Assembly: GCA_030426705.1 (NCBI GenBank)
Contig: JAUHXW010000027.1
Coordinates: 1 to 15,214 of the forward strand
DNA: 15,214 nt
Reading direction: 5' to 3'
Origin: Gammaproteobacteria bacterium
Lineage (GTDB): Bacteria > Pseudomonadota > Gammaproteobacteria > Xanthomonadales > Marinicellaceae
Shown here: positions 1 to 5,952 of the stretch, one piece after another
Layout of the letters: each line of letters begins with the position of its first letter
Numbering within the stretch: position 1 is the stretch's first letter
Position numbers and translations under genes: made by a program
Notes under the pieces: model-generated
What the model saw: the letters and a program-made list of their open reading frames with translations, nothing else
Databases searched by the model: none
Told to the model about the DNA's origin: nothing

Positions 1-503
1 GCAAATTCAACATAGGCTTCATCGAGAAACACATAAGCACCTTGCTTGCCCGCTGTCTGAATCAAATCAAGCAAGACTTCGGTAGCCAGGTATTCACCAG
101 TGGGGTTGTTGGGCCGGGTCAGAATCAACCATTGATTAGCCCGTAAACCAGCCTTCAAAGCATCGATATCTATCGATAAATCATCGCAGCCAGGAATAAA
201 CACAGTTTCGTTTTGCCAGATGCTTTGGTTGTGCGTGTATTGGCTGAAACACGGCTCTGGAATTAACAGCGATTGGTTTTCCAGTTTGCATTTTTTATAC
301 AACAACTCAATGCTTTCATCACCACCGTTGGTCAGTAAAACTGAGCCAGTTTTCAAACCCAAATCACCCGCTATTTGTTGTTCCAGTTGTTCGCGGTCCG
401 GATAACGCCACAAATCATCGACATTCAACTCAAACTGTTTAAGCCAATTGGGCTTTGAATCCGCCCGTTCGTTAAAATCGAGTTTGTAGGTAGGCTTTTT
501 CAT
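1..503 (-). CDS. hisC: Histidinol-phosphate aminotransferase, N-terminal part (runs off window)
   Basis: PLP-dependent class I/II aminotransferase that converts imidazole-acetol phosphate plus glutamate to histidinol phosphate in histidine biosynthesis. I translated this open-ended minus-strand frame by hand: it begins MKKPTYKLDFNERAD, has the family's 'WRYPD' segment (residues 32-36), 'LLTNGGDESIELL', the substrate/PLP-site 'TRPNNPTGE', and 'FLDEAYVEF' just before the window edge. About 167 residues are visible; the Schiff-base lysine and the C-terminal domain lie outside. The ATG is two bases after the hisG stop (TGA-TC-ATG), so the two genes are co-transcribed and probably translationally coupled. 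Neighbouring hisG makes HisC much more likely than another aminotransferase. HisD, which usually lies between these two genes in proteobacterial operons, is absent. Confidence 0.88.
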   Translation of the reverse strand, partial: MKKPTYKLDFNERADSKPNWLKQFELNVDDLWRYPDREQLEQQIAGDLGLKTGSVLLTNGGDESIELLYKKCKLENQSLLIPEPCFSQYTHNQSIWQNETVFIPGCDDLSIDIDALKAGLRANQWLILTRPNNPTGEYLATEVLLDLIQTAGKQGAYVFLDEAYVEF

Positions 504-505
504 GA

Positions 506-1354
506 TCAAACCACTTTTCTGATGGGTAACTCAAGAATATCCGTAGCACCGGCTTGTTTCAATTTGGGAATCAAGTCTTTGGCTGCCTCTTTGGGAATCG
601 CAGCGCGTACGGCATAGGCCGAAGAATTGAACAATTGACTGACTGTGGGTGAACGCATGGCGGGCAGTAGCGAAACAATTTTTTCAATGTCATCACTTTG
701 ACAATTCATTTCCAACAGCACTCGCTTGCGGGCATTCATCACCCCGTTGATCAGCAACAGCATGTCATCAATCACCGCCTTTTTCTCAGGGTCTTGCAAC
801 GCAGCTTGGTTGGCAAAAAACTGGGTCGAACTTTCATACACCACATCACAAATCTTGAGGCGGTTGGCCTTGATGGTGCTGCCGGTACTGGTGTTGTCAA
901 TCACCATGTCCGCATCTTCCGGCGGGAACACTTCGGTGGCGCCGTAAGATCGAATCAATTTTGCATCAAAGCCGTTGTTGTCCAAAAACCTTTGTGCCAA
1001 ATTCATGTACTCAGTGGCCACAATGATTTTGCGCTGTTTCAGCTCTTCATAGTTCCAGTTTTCCGGAATACAGGCAACGATTTGAACCGGATTGAAGCCC
1101 AAAGACTTGATGATTTCAACTTCTGCATGTTGTTCTGCAATCCAGTCCAAACCTGAAAAACCGATGTCGTGCTGGCCCAACTCAACCAAAGATGGAATAT
1201 TTTGTCCTTTCAATAACTTGATTTCAAATCTTGAGTCTGAACAACTGGGGCGATAGTTACGGTCATCACCCATGATGTTGATGCCGATATCAGCCAACAA
1301 TTTGACGATTTCGATTTGTAATTTGCCTTTGGGAATGGCCATTTTAATTTTCAT
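506..1354 (-). CDS. hisG: ATP phosphoribosyltransferase, long form (first enzyme of histidine synthesis)
   Basis: Cytoplasmic enzyme that condenses ATP with PRPP to phosphoribosyl-ATP, the committed and feedback-controlled step of histidine synthesis. The 282-residue product begins with MKIKMAIPKGKL, typical of HisG, and has the PRPP-binding motif STGST at residues 156-160 within 'DADMVIDNTSTGSTIKANRL'. The C-terminal ~70 residues ('AMRSPTVSQLF...RAAIPKEAAKDLIPKLKQAGA...') form the ACT-like regulatory domain that marks the long HisG form, which works without HisZ and is inhibited by histidine. The ATG at 1354 is preceded by a GAGAGAAG ribosome-binding sequence; a second ATG four codons in is less well placed. 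Transcription comes through the attenuator at 1407-1442, and hisC follows after two bases. I see no defects. Confidence 0.95.
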   Translation of the reverse strand: MKIKMAIPKGKLQIEIVKLLADIGINIMGDDRNYRPSCSDSRFEIKLLKGQNIPSLVELGQHDIGFSGLDWIAEQHAEVEIIKSLGFNPVQIVACIPENWNYEELKQRKIIVATEYMNLAQRFLDNNGFDAKLIRSYGATEVFPPEDADMVIDNTSTGSTIKANRLKICDVVYESSTQFFANQAALQDPEKKAVIDDMLLLINGVMNARKRVLLEMNCQSDDIEKIVSLLPAMRSPTVSQLFNSSAYAVRAAIPKEAAKDLIPKLKQAGATDILELPIRKVV

Positions 1355-1406
1355 AATCTTCTCTCGGTTTACGTTTCATTTTTCACTGGGCACAAATTCT
1401 GGGCAT

Positions 1407-1442
1407 AAAAAAAGCCCCGTTGGTTTCAACGGGGCTTTTTAA
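1407..1442 (-). terminator. his operon attenuator: intrinsic terminator
   Basis: On the minus strand a perfect 9-bp stem GCCCCGTTG/CAACGGGGC (1427-1435 and 1414-1422) with an AAAC tetraloop is extended by A/U pairs and followed by a run of seven T (complement of 1407-1413). This is a canonical intrinsic terminator placed between the leader peptide and hisG. Its 5' arm can instead pair with CAACGGGG of the leader-peptide coding region (1477-1484), which is the same sequence as its own 3' arm, so termination and antitermination compete. Confidence 0.93.
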
Positions 1443-1468
1443 AGAATTTCTACTTTTTTAAATCGGCA

Positions 1469-1528
1469 CTAAACCACCCCGTTGGCAATCAACGAATGAT
1501 GATGGTTGTGTGCAAATACTGTATTCAT
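1469..1528 (-). CDS. hisL: his operon leader peptide
   Basis: A 19-codon frame encodes MNTVFAHNHHHSLIANGVV and then TAG. Four of five consecutive codons are His (CAC AAC CAT CAT CAT), the signature of a histidine-sensing leader peptide. The stop is 34 bases before the attenuator stem. Codons 13-18 contain CGTTG-ATTGC-CAACG, a small 5-bp protector hairpin; its 3' arm is the antiterminator strand CAACGGGG. A ribosome stalled on the His codons would cover the CGTTG arm and free CAACGGGG to capture the terminator's 5' arm, whereas a ribosome reaching the stop would mask it and allow termination. An in-frame ATG lies three codons upstream (1537) but overlaps the proposed -10 box. No Shine-Dalgarno sequence is visible. 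Confidence 0.88.
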   Translation of the reverse strand: MNTVFAHNHHHSLIANGVV

Positions 1529-1535
1529 GTCTCGC

Positions 1536-1564
1536 ATGTTAGAAATTTAATTTTGTTTTGTCAA
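1536..1564 (-). promoter_or_regulatory. his operon sigma70-type promoter
   Basis: The minus strand has a perfect -35 TTGACA (complement of 1559-1564), a 17-bp spacer, and the -10 sequence TAACAT (1536-1541; four of six consensus bases). A start 7-8 bases beyond the -10 falls at about 1528-1529, at the A of the hisL ATG, so the leader transcript may be leaderless. Confidence 0.7.
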
Positions 1565-1692
1565 CACTCTATTTAAAAATTAATCTTTGATTTTTGCTGC
1601 CTTTATAGGCCATAAGTCAGGTTTTTCTTTGCAATCCTGAACTTTTAATCATTCATCAGTATCAAAGGTCTTTATAAAAACTGGAGGATATC
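1565..1692. other. Intergenic region between the divergent his and lepB transcription units
   Basis: AT-rich spacer upstream of lepB. A near-consensus TTGTCA lies at 1558-1563 on the plus strand, on top of the his -35, with a weak TAATCT 17 bases further on (1581-1586). This could be a divergent lepB promoter but is not convincing. GGAGGA at 1683-1688, four bases before the lepB ATG, is a clear ribosome-binding site. I see no small gene here. Confidence 0.5.
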
Positions 1693-2475
1693 ATGAACGA
1701 TTTTCATTGGGACTATGAGGCTTTTTTATTTTTGGGGGTGATAATCACCCTGGTCGCATGGCTGTTCGCAAAATTCAAAAAACAATCAACCAACAACAAT
1801 CAGCGACTACAAACCATCAAGTCGGTCGGTAGCTTTTTCCCACTGCTATTGTTGATTTTATCGGTCAGGTCTTTTGCCTATGAACCGTTTCGCATTCCTT
1901 CCTCTTCGATGATGCCGACTTTATTAACTGGAGATTTTATTCTGGTTGATAAATTTTCCTATGGCATCAAGATGCCGGTTTTTCATAACACCTTGATTGA
2001 AACTGGCAAACCCAAACAGGGTGATGTGTTCGTATTTCGCTCAGTAGAAGATCCCTCAGTTGATGTGATTAAACGGGTCATTGCTGTGCCTGGTGATCAT
2101 GTCAGGTACGATGTCGGCAACAAACAACTGTACGTAAACGACACACCCATCGCTGAACAAAACGGCGAACCTTATCAAGGTTTTCTTGATGATTTGAATC
2201 CCATCGGTTTACAACAAAAAACGGCACAAACCGGTGAACAATCACATCAGGTTTTATACTCCAAACGGATTCGCAGAGATTATCCTTACAAAGACCTGGT
2301 GGTTCCTGAAGGCCATTACTTTGGCATGGGTGACAACCGTGATTACAGCAAAGACAGTCGTATATTTGGTTTAATCCCCGAGGAAAACATTGTGGGTCAG
2401 GCCAAATTGGTTTGGATGCACTGGCGTCCTGATGATTTTTGGCAAGGACTGAAACGCATTGGCCAGTTGTTATAA
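1693..2475 (+). CDS. lepB: Signal peptidase I
   Basis: Inner-membrane serine protease that removes signal peptides from exported proteins on the periplasmic face. The 260-residue protein has two hydrophobic segments (about 11-26 and 46-60) joined by a basic loop, followed by the catalytic domain. The nucleophile lies in 'RIPSSSMMPTL' (Ser72, equivalent to the second Ser of the family's SGSMMPT) and the general-base lysine in 'VIKRVIAVPGD' (Lys127). The box 'GMGDNRDYSKDSR' near residues 217-229 is the conserved family signature. It is shorter than the 324-residue E. coli enzyme, mainly through a smaller insertion in the periplasmic domain. The ATG has a strong GGAGGA site. The usual neighbours lepA and rnc are absent: lepB stands alone and converges on umuC with a 10-bp gap and no visible terminator. 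Confidence 0.95.
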   Translation: MNDFHWDYEAFLFLGVIITLVAWLFAKFKKQSTNNNQRLQTIKSVGSFFPLLLLILSVRSFAYEPFRIPSSSMMPTLLTGDFILVDKFSYGIKMPVFHNTLIETGKPKQGDVFVFRSVEDPSVDVIKRVIAVPGDHVRYDVGNKQLYVNDTPIAEQNGEPYQGFLDDLNPIGLQQKTAQTGEQSHQVLYSKRIRRDYPYKDLVVPEGHYFGMGDNRDYSKDSRIFGLIPEENIVGQAKLVWMHWRPDDFWQGLKRIGQLL

Positions 2476-2485
2476 ACTCGAAACT

Positions 2486-3745
2486 TCAGGCCGAAATTCT
2501 GATGATATCTGACCAGCGGGTGGTGTAATTGGGTGATTTGGCGTTGGCTCGCATGGCCCATTTGTTCTGGAAACCCAAGCTGGCGAATTTCAAGCTGTCA
2601 CGTCCGTATTTGAGGTTGATGTTGTCCATACACTGCATCAGTGCGGGCCGGGTTTTAACCGGAGAAAACAAATCGGGCTGGTAACAGGTTTTGGGCACCA
2701 AATCATTGAGCATGATGCCGGCTTTTTTATAGCCCATATTGGCCTTGAAAATCTTGTGCAAACTGCCTTCAATGGCTTGAATAAACACACCGGTATCATC
2801 ACTGGGTTCGGGTAAGACCACCGTCATCGAAGGACGGTGCAAGTAGGTATGGTTGTTGCGCTTGCCATACAAATACAAGGTCACAACGCTGGCCAATGAG
2901 CCTTGGTTGCGCAGCTTTTCACAGCAGCGGCTGACATGATAAGCCAACGCCTCTTTCAGATCACCACAATCATTGATGGTGTGACCAAATGAACGTGAAT
3001 TCAGGATGCTTTTTTTGCTGATTGGAACATCATCAAATTGCAGGCAAGCAACGCCCCGCAGTTCCCAAATCATCCGTTCCATATTAACCGAAAACTGGCG
3101 GCGCAGGGTGGCCGGATCTGCCTGATGTAAATCCCACGCTGTGTTGATGTTTTGTCGCACCAAGGCTTTGGATAATTGGCGACCCACACCCCAGATTTTA
3201 TTAACCTGAATCCGTTTGAGCCAATAATGCCGCGTGCTTTCCACCGTCATATCAACCACACCACGACTGGCCTTTTTGTTCTTTTTCGCCACATGGTTGG
3301 CCAGTTTGGCCAGGGTTTTGGTCGGCGCAAACCCCACACAAACCGGTAACGACAAGGTGCTTTGCAAATGCGCTTTGATTTTCAAGCCAATGGTTCGGAA
3401 ACTTTCCCGATAACCCTCGAAACACATGAATGACTCATCAACCGAGTAGCTGATGACTTGATCACAGTGTTGCTTCAAGATGTGATTAAACCGTTGTGAC
3501 ATGTCGCCATAAAGGCAATAATTAGAAGAAAACCAATTGACTTCGTGCTTTTTAATAATGGCTTTCACTTCGTGAAAAGGCACGGCCATCTCAATGCCCA
3601 ACGCTTTGGCCTGGTCAGAACGGGAAATCACACAACCATCGTTGTTACTCAACACAATCACGGGTTTATTATTCAAGTCTGGCCGAAACATGCGCTCGCA
3701 TGACACATAAAAATTGTTCACATCACACAGCGCAAAGACTTTCAT
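2486..3745 (-). CDS. umuC: DNA polymerase V catalytic subunit UmuC (Y family)
   Basis: Error-prone Y-family polymerase that, with two processed UmuD' subunits, copies across DNA lesions. A longer frame opens at 3781, but I choose the ATG at 3745 because it gives the family N-terminus MKVFALCDVNNFYVSCERMF, is 419 residues long (E. coli UmuC has 422), and overlaps the umuD stop as ATGA. Metal-binding residues are Asp8 in 'CDVNNFYVSCE' and Asp103-Glu104 in 'YSVDESFM'. 'GFAPTKTLAKLANHVAKK' is the palm/fingers signature, and 'IWGVGRQLSKAL' near 184-195 is the helix-hairpin-helix thumb. 'QPDLF' at 356-360 fits a beta-clamp-binding pentapeptide. The polymerase looks intact. Confidence 0.95.
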   Translation of the reverse strand: MKVFALCDVNNFYVSCERMFRPDLNNKPVIVLSNNDGCVISRSDQAKALGIEMAVPFHEVKAIIKKHEVNWFSSNYCLYGDMSQRFNHILKQHCDQVISYSVDESFMCFEGYRESFRTIGLKIKAHLQSTLSLPVCVGFAPTKTLAKLANHVAKKNKKASRGVVDMTVESTRHYWLKRIQVNKIWGVGRQLSKALVRQNINTAWDLHQADPATLRRQFSVNMERMIWELRGVACLQFDDVPISKKSILNSRSFGHTINDCGDLKEALAYHVSRCCEKLRNQGSLASVVTLYLYGKRNNHTYLHRPSMTVVLPEPSDDTGVFIQAIEGSLHKIFKANMGYKKAGIMLNDLVPKTCYQPDLFSPVKTRPALMQCMDNINLKYGRDSLKFASLGFQNKWAMRANAKSPNYTTRWSDIIRISA

Positions 3746-4164
3746 TTCAGCGACCTGGCCACACCAGTGACTACACCCCAAATAATCAATTCCGTTTCGC
3801 CGGTGATGGGAATGTCACGGTACTGGTTGTTTTCCGGTTGTAAGCGCAGACCACCACTTGTGCGCAGGCGTTTGACAGTGAACTCGTTGTTCAATAAAGC
3901 CACCACAATGTCTTTGTCTTTGGCCGTCAAGGAGCGATCAATGACCAGAATGTCATTTTGGAAAATGCCGGCGCCAATCATCGAATCGCCTTCAACTTTG
4001 GCAAAGAAAGTGGTCGCCGGATGTTTAATCAGCAATTCATCCAGACTCAATGAATCTTCCAGATGTTCGTCCACCACACCAGGAAAACCAGCTGAAATCT
4101 TACCCGAATACAGCGGAATGTCGGTGTAGGTGCCTTTGGGTTTAAGTAAAGTGACTTTGCTCAT
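3742..4164 (-). CDS. umuD: UmuD, self-cleaving polymerase V accessory protein
   Basis: LexA-like S24 peptidase that cleaves itself on RecA filaments to UmuD', which activates UmuC. At 140 residues it has family length (E. coli 139). The likely cleavage site is Ala25-Gly26 in 'KISAGFPGV'. The Ser-Lys dyad is Ser61 in 'EGDSMIGAG' and Lys98 in 'FTVKRL', matching Ser60/Lys97 of E. coli. It is the first gene of the umuDC operon and its stop overlaps the umuC ATG by 4 bp. No clear LexA operator (such as CTG-N10-CAG) lies in the 25 bp between its ATG and repeat copy 1, nor inside the repeat, so how it is induced is unclear from the sequence. Confidence 0.95.
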   Translation of the reverse strand: MSKVTLLKPKGTYTDIPLYSGKISAGFPGVVDEHLEDSLSLDELLIKHPATTFFAKVEGDSMIGAGIFQNDILVIDRSLTAKDKDIVVALLNNEFTVKRLRTSGGLRLQPENNQYRDIPITGETELIIWGVVTGVARSLK

Positions 4165-4188
4165 GGTTAACTACTGTGGATTTCTTAA

Positions 4189-4338
4189 AAGGTATGTCCT
4201 TGGGGCTTCATTCATTTTTGTTCCCGACTAAAATGAAAGCGACCGCGGCGGACATGACATGTAACTTCGCGCTCTTCGCCTCTGATTCGCGTACGCTCAC
4301 CAACCGGCTCGGCGGGTCGAGCTGCTCAGCAGCTCTCC
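4189..4338 (+). repeat. Structured intergenic repeat, copy 1 (150 bp)
   Basis: Nearly identical to the segment at 5953-6167 except for a 65-bp block present only there. The 5' half folds on paper into a long hairpin: outer arms ATGTCC (4194-4199) and GGACAT (4250-4255), inner arms TTCATTTT (4211-4218) and AAAATGAA (4230-4237), loop TGTTCCCGACT. The 3' end has two overlapping, mutually exclusive hairpins: GCTCG-GCGGGT-CGAGC (4307-4322) and GAGCTGCT-C-AGCAGCTC (4319-4335). It is more GC-rich than the flanking genes. It sits between the methyltransferase stop and umuD, 24 bp from the umuD ATG, so the umuD promoter must lie in or beside it. The 68-codon frame at 4176-4382 is not considered a gene. 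Strand is arbitrary; both copies have the same orientation. Confidence 0.85.
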
Positions 4339-4392
4339 AGATAGTACCACAAATTTCAGAATTTCCCCTATCGAAGAGGTGATCTTTGAAAA

Positions 4393-5241
4393 TTACAAAC
4401 CTAAGCGAGCTTTGAGTTGATTGATTACCTGGTTTTGAATCTCAGCTTGTGTTTCCAGTTTTTTAATCGTTTGATCCGCTTCAATGAGTCGTTTGACTTG
4501 TTGTTCATAGTGGTTGAACAAGCTGTTGTTGCTGTCATTGAAAAAACTTGCAGCCACAGATTTGAACGGTGTAAGCGCTTGTTTTGATTGACTGGCTATG
4601 GCAATCAGATAAGTAGGCATTTGCTGATTATTACCAAGTTTAAACTCATTATTTTGTTCAACACAAATACTGCTTGCTGCCCCAGATAAATTATCGGCAA
4701 TGGGAGCAAGTGCTGAGCCTGTTTGTAATTGCTGACCAAAAAACAGCGCATGTTCGAATTGTGAACTGATCAAGTCAAAAAATTCTGCTTGAGTCAATTC
4801 TTCCAAATGAAATTCATTGTGCGTTTCGCTGCCAGAATAAACGTTTTTATCAGGCGTGGAAATCACCAGCACACCTTTTGATTTCATCACCCTTTTAAAC
4901 TCTGACAATAAGGCATGATGCGCTGTCAGGTGTTCCAAAGTCTCAAAAGAAACCACCATGTCTATGGATTCATCAGGGATTGGTGTGTTCAGAATATCAG
5001 ACTGGATGTAATTCAGATTGCTGAACTCTTGGTATTTTTTCTTGGCATGCTCAATGGTTGCTGAACTGAGATCAATACCGGTTACTTGTTTGGCATGTTG
5101 AGCCAACAGCGCACTGCCATAGCCCTCACCACATGCCAGATCAGCTACGGTCAAATCTTTGACAAATGCACTGATCCAATGGTAACGATGCCAATGTTCA
5201 TACCATGCATGGTAGGTATCTTTGGTATCGTAACGCTCCAT
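4393..5241 (-). CDS. Class I SAM-dependent methyltransferase with C-terminal coiled coil
   Basis: Probable cytoplasmic methyltransferase of the Methyltransf_11 type. Motif I, the SAM-binding glycine loop, is 'DLACGEGYG' at residues 34-42; the strand-2 acidic residue is in 'GIDLS' (55-59); 'FETLEHL' (99-105) is the post-motif segment; and 'GVLVISTPDK' (123-132) with 'HNEFHLEEL' resembles methyltransferases of polysaccharide and O-antigen clusters. The last ~50 residues, from about 235, are predicted helical or coiled coil ('HYEQQVKRLIEADQTIKKLE'), again common in glycan-chain enzymes. The substrate cannot be named. It starts 15 bp after the preceding DUF11-like gene and has no recognisable ribosome-binding site, so coupling to that gene is likely. 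The two genes are bracketed by the repeats at 4189 and 5953. Confidence 0.8.
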   Translation of the reverse strand: MERYDTKDTYHAWYEHWHRYHWISAFVKDLTVADLACGEGYGSALLAQHAKQVTGIDLSSATIEHAKKKYQEFSNLNYIQSDILNTPIPDESIDMVVSFETLEHLTAHHALLSEFKRVMKSKGVLVISTPDKNVYSGSETHNEFHLEELTQAEFFDLISSQFEHALFFGQQLQTGSALAPIADNLSGAASSICVEQNNEFKLGNNQQMPTYLIAIASQSKQALTPFKSVAASFFNDSNNSLFNHYEQQVKRLIEADQTIKKLETQAEIQNQVINQLKARLGL

Positions 5242-5256
5242 TAGGACTTGATGGCT

Positions 5257-5901
5257 TTAAAAGCCGCCACTGCCCCTGAATTCAAAGCCATCAGTAAATA
5301 TCAAATCAGGATAGGCGCCATAAGCATCAACCATGGTTGGATCATAACCAGGAGTGGTGGGATCATCCGATAAGAAAAACGAGCCTGATGGTCCATAAGC
5401 TTCTGCTGAGTTACTGATGACATTTAAACCCGGTTCTAAATTAGTCACAGTCACATCAAAATTCACCAAAGCAAACCAATTAGAAGCAATGGTACCAAAA
5501 TCAAGGTAAACCACATCGGTGTCATCCATAAAATCATTACCAGAAATCACCACACCTTGGGTGACTGCAACCGTGCCTAAATTCAGTTCAATTTTGCTTT
5601 CCAAAAAATCAAGGAGTGAAACACCTGATGCTTCAACATCGTCTAGGTTATGAACCTGAATGGTGTATTTCAACTTATCTCCTACAGTGATGTCACCGCT
5701 GTTATCGGCATCATGTGTTAACAAGACCGTTTTCTCAACGGACAAATCAATAAAGCCGCTGCCTTTGAAGCTTTCTTCACTGGCGTAAATAAACTCCAAA
5801 TCTTCCAAGTAATTATCTTGAACAACGGGTTGTGATTCTTTGGTTGCTCCTGAGGGCGCTGTCAATGTCATGGCACTGACCGTAGTGATGATTTTTTTCA
5901 T
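5257..5901 (-). CDS. Small DUF11-like secreted protein with 'IFTDGFE' tail
   Basis: I choose the ATG at 5901 (214 residues) over the longer frame at 5925 because it gives MKKIITTVSAMTLTAPSGA, a short signal-peptide-like start, with a GGGA site upstream. The hydrophobic stretch is weak, so export is an inference. Residues about 50-170 resemble one DUF11 Ig-like beta-sandwich: 'DLSVEKTVLLTHDADNSGDI' followed by 'GDKLKYTIQVHNLDDVEASGVSLLDFL' is the usual opening ('vtNtGd..atnV.l.D.l'). The C-terminus 'YPDLIFTDGFEFRGSGGF' matches a tail I know from secreted proteins of Lysobacterales-like bacteria, perhaps a sorting signal. Residues 35-50 ('LEFIYASEESFKGSGF') look like a second, diverged copy of that tail. 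The role is unknown. The methyltransferase gene follows after 15 bp. Confidence 0.65.
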   Translation of the reverse strand: MKKIITTVSAMTLTAPSGATKESQPVVQDNYLEDLEFIYASEESFKGSGFIDLSVEKTVLLTHDADNSGDITVGDKLKYTIQVHNLDDVEASGVSLLDFLESKIELNLGTVAVTQGVVISGNDFMDDTDVVYLDFGTIASNWFALVNFDVTVTNLEPGLNVISNSAEAYGPSGSFFLSDDPTTPGYDPTMVDAYGAYPDLIFTDGFEFRGSGGF

Positions 5902-5916
5902 GATTAAAATTCCCAG

Positions 5917-5931
5917 GCCAGTCATACTGGC
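5917..5931. repeat. Perfect 6-bp inverted repeat upstream of the DUF11-like gene
   Basis: GCCAGT-CAT-ACTGGC lies 16-30 bp upstream of the chosen ATG at 5901. It could form a small RNA hairpin in the 5' untranslated region or bind a dimeric regulator. It covers the alternative ATG at 5925, another reason not to start there. At this size it could be chance. Confidence 0.4.
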
Positions 5932-5952
5932 TGTTTTGTTTCATCCCTGATT

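Noticed and set aside
698..1156. 152-codon plus-strand ORF opposite hisG
   Set aside because: Antisense shadow of a clear hisG gene; no family resemblance and no ribosome-binding site.
3746..3781. 12-residue N-terminal extension of UmuC
   Set aside because: It lies inside umuD coding sequence and does not resemble UmuC; the ATG at 3745 gives the conserved N-terminus and the ATGA overlap.
4165..4190. SOS box in 'CTACTGTGGATTTCTT'
   Set aside because: CTG is present but the matching CAG at the proper distance is not, and there is no palindrome; not enough for a LexA site.
4176..4382. 68-codon plus-strand ORF over repeat copy 1
   Set aside because: It is produced by the repeat. Its counterpart in copy 2 has a different length and C-terminus, most substitutions in the shared part change amino acids, and two of them preserve a stem, so it behaves as structure and not as coding sequence.
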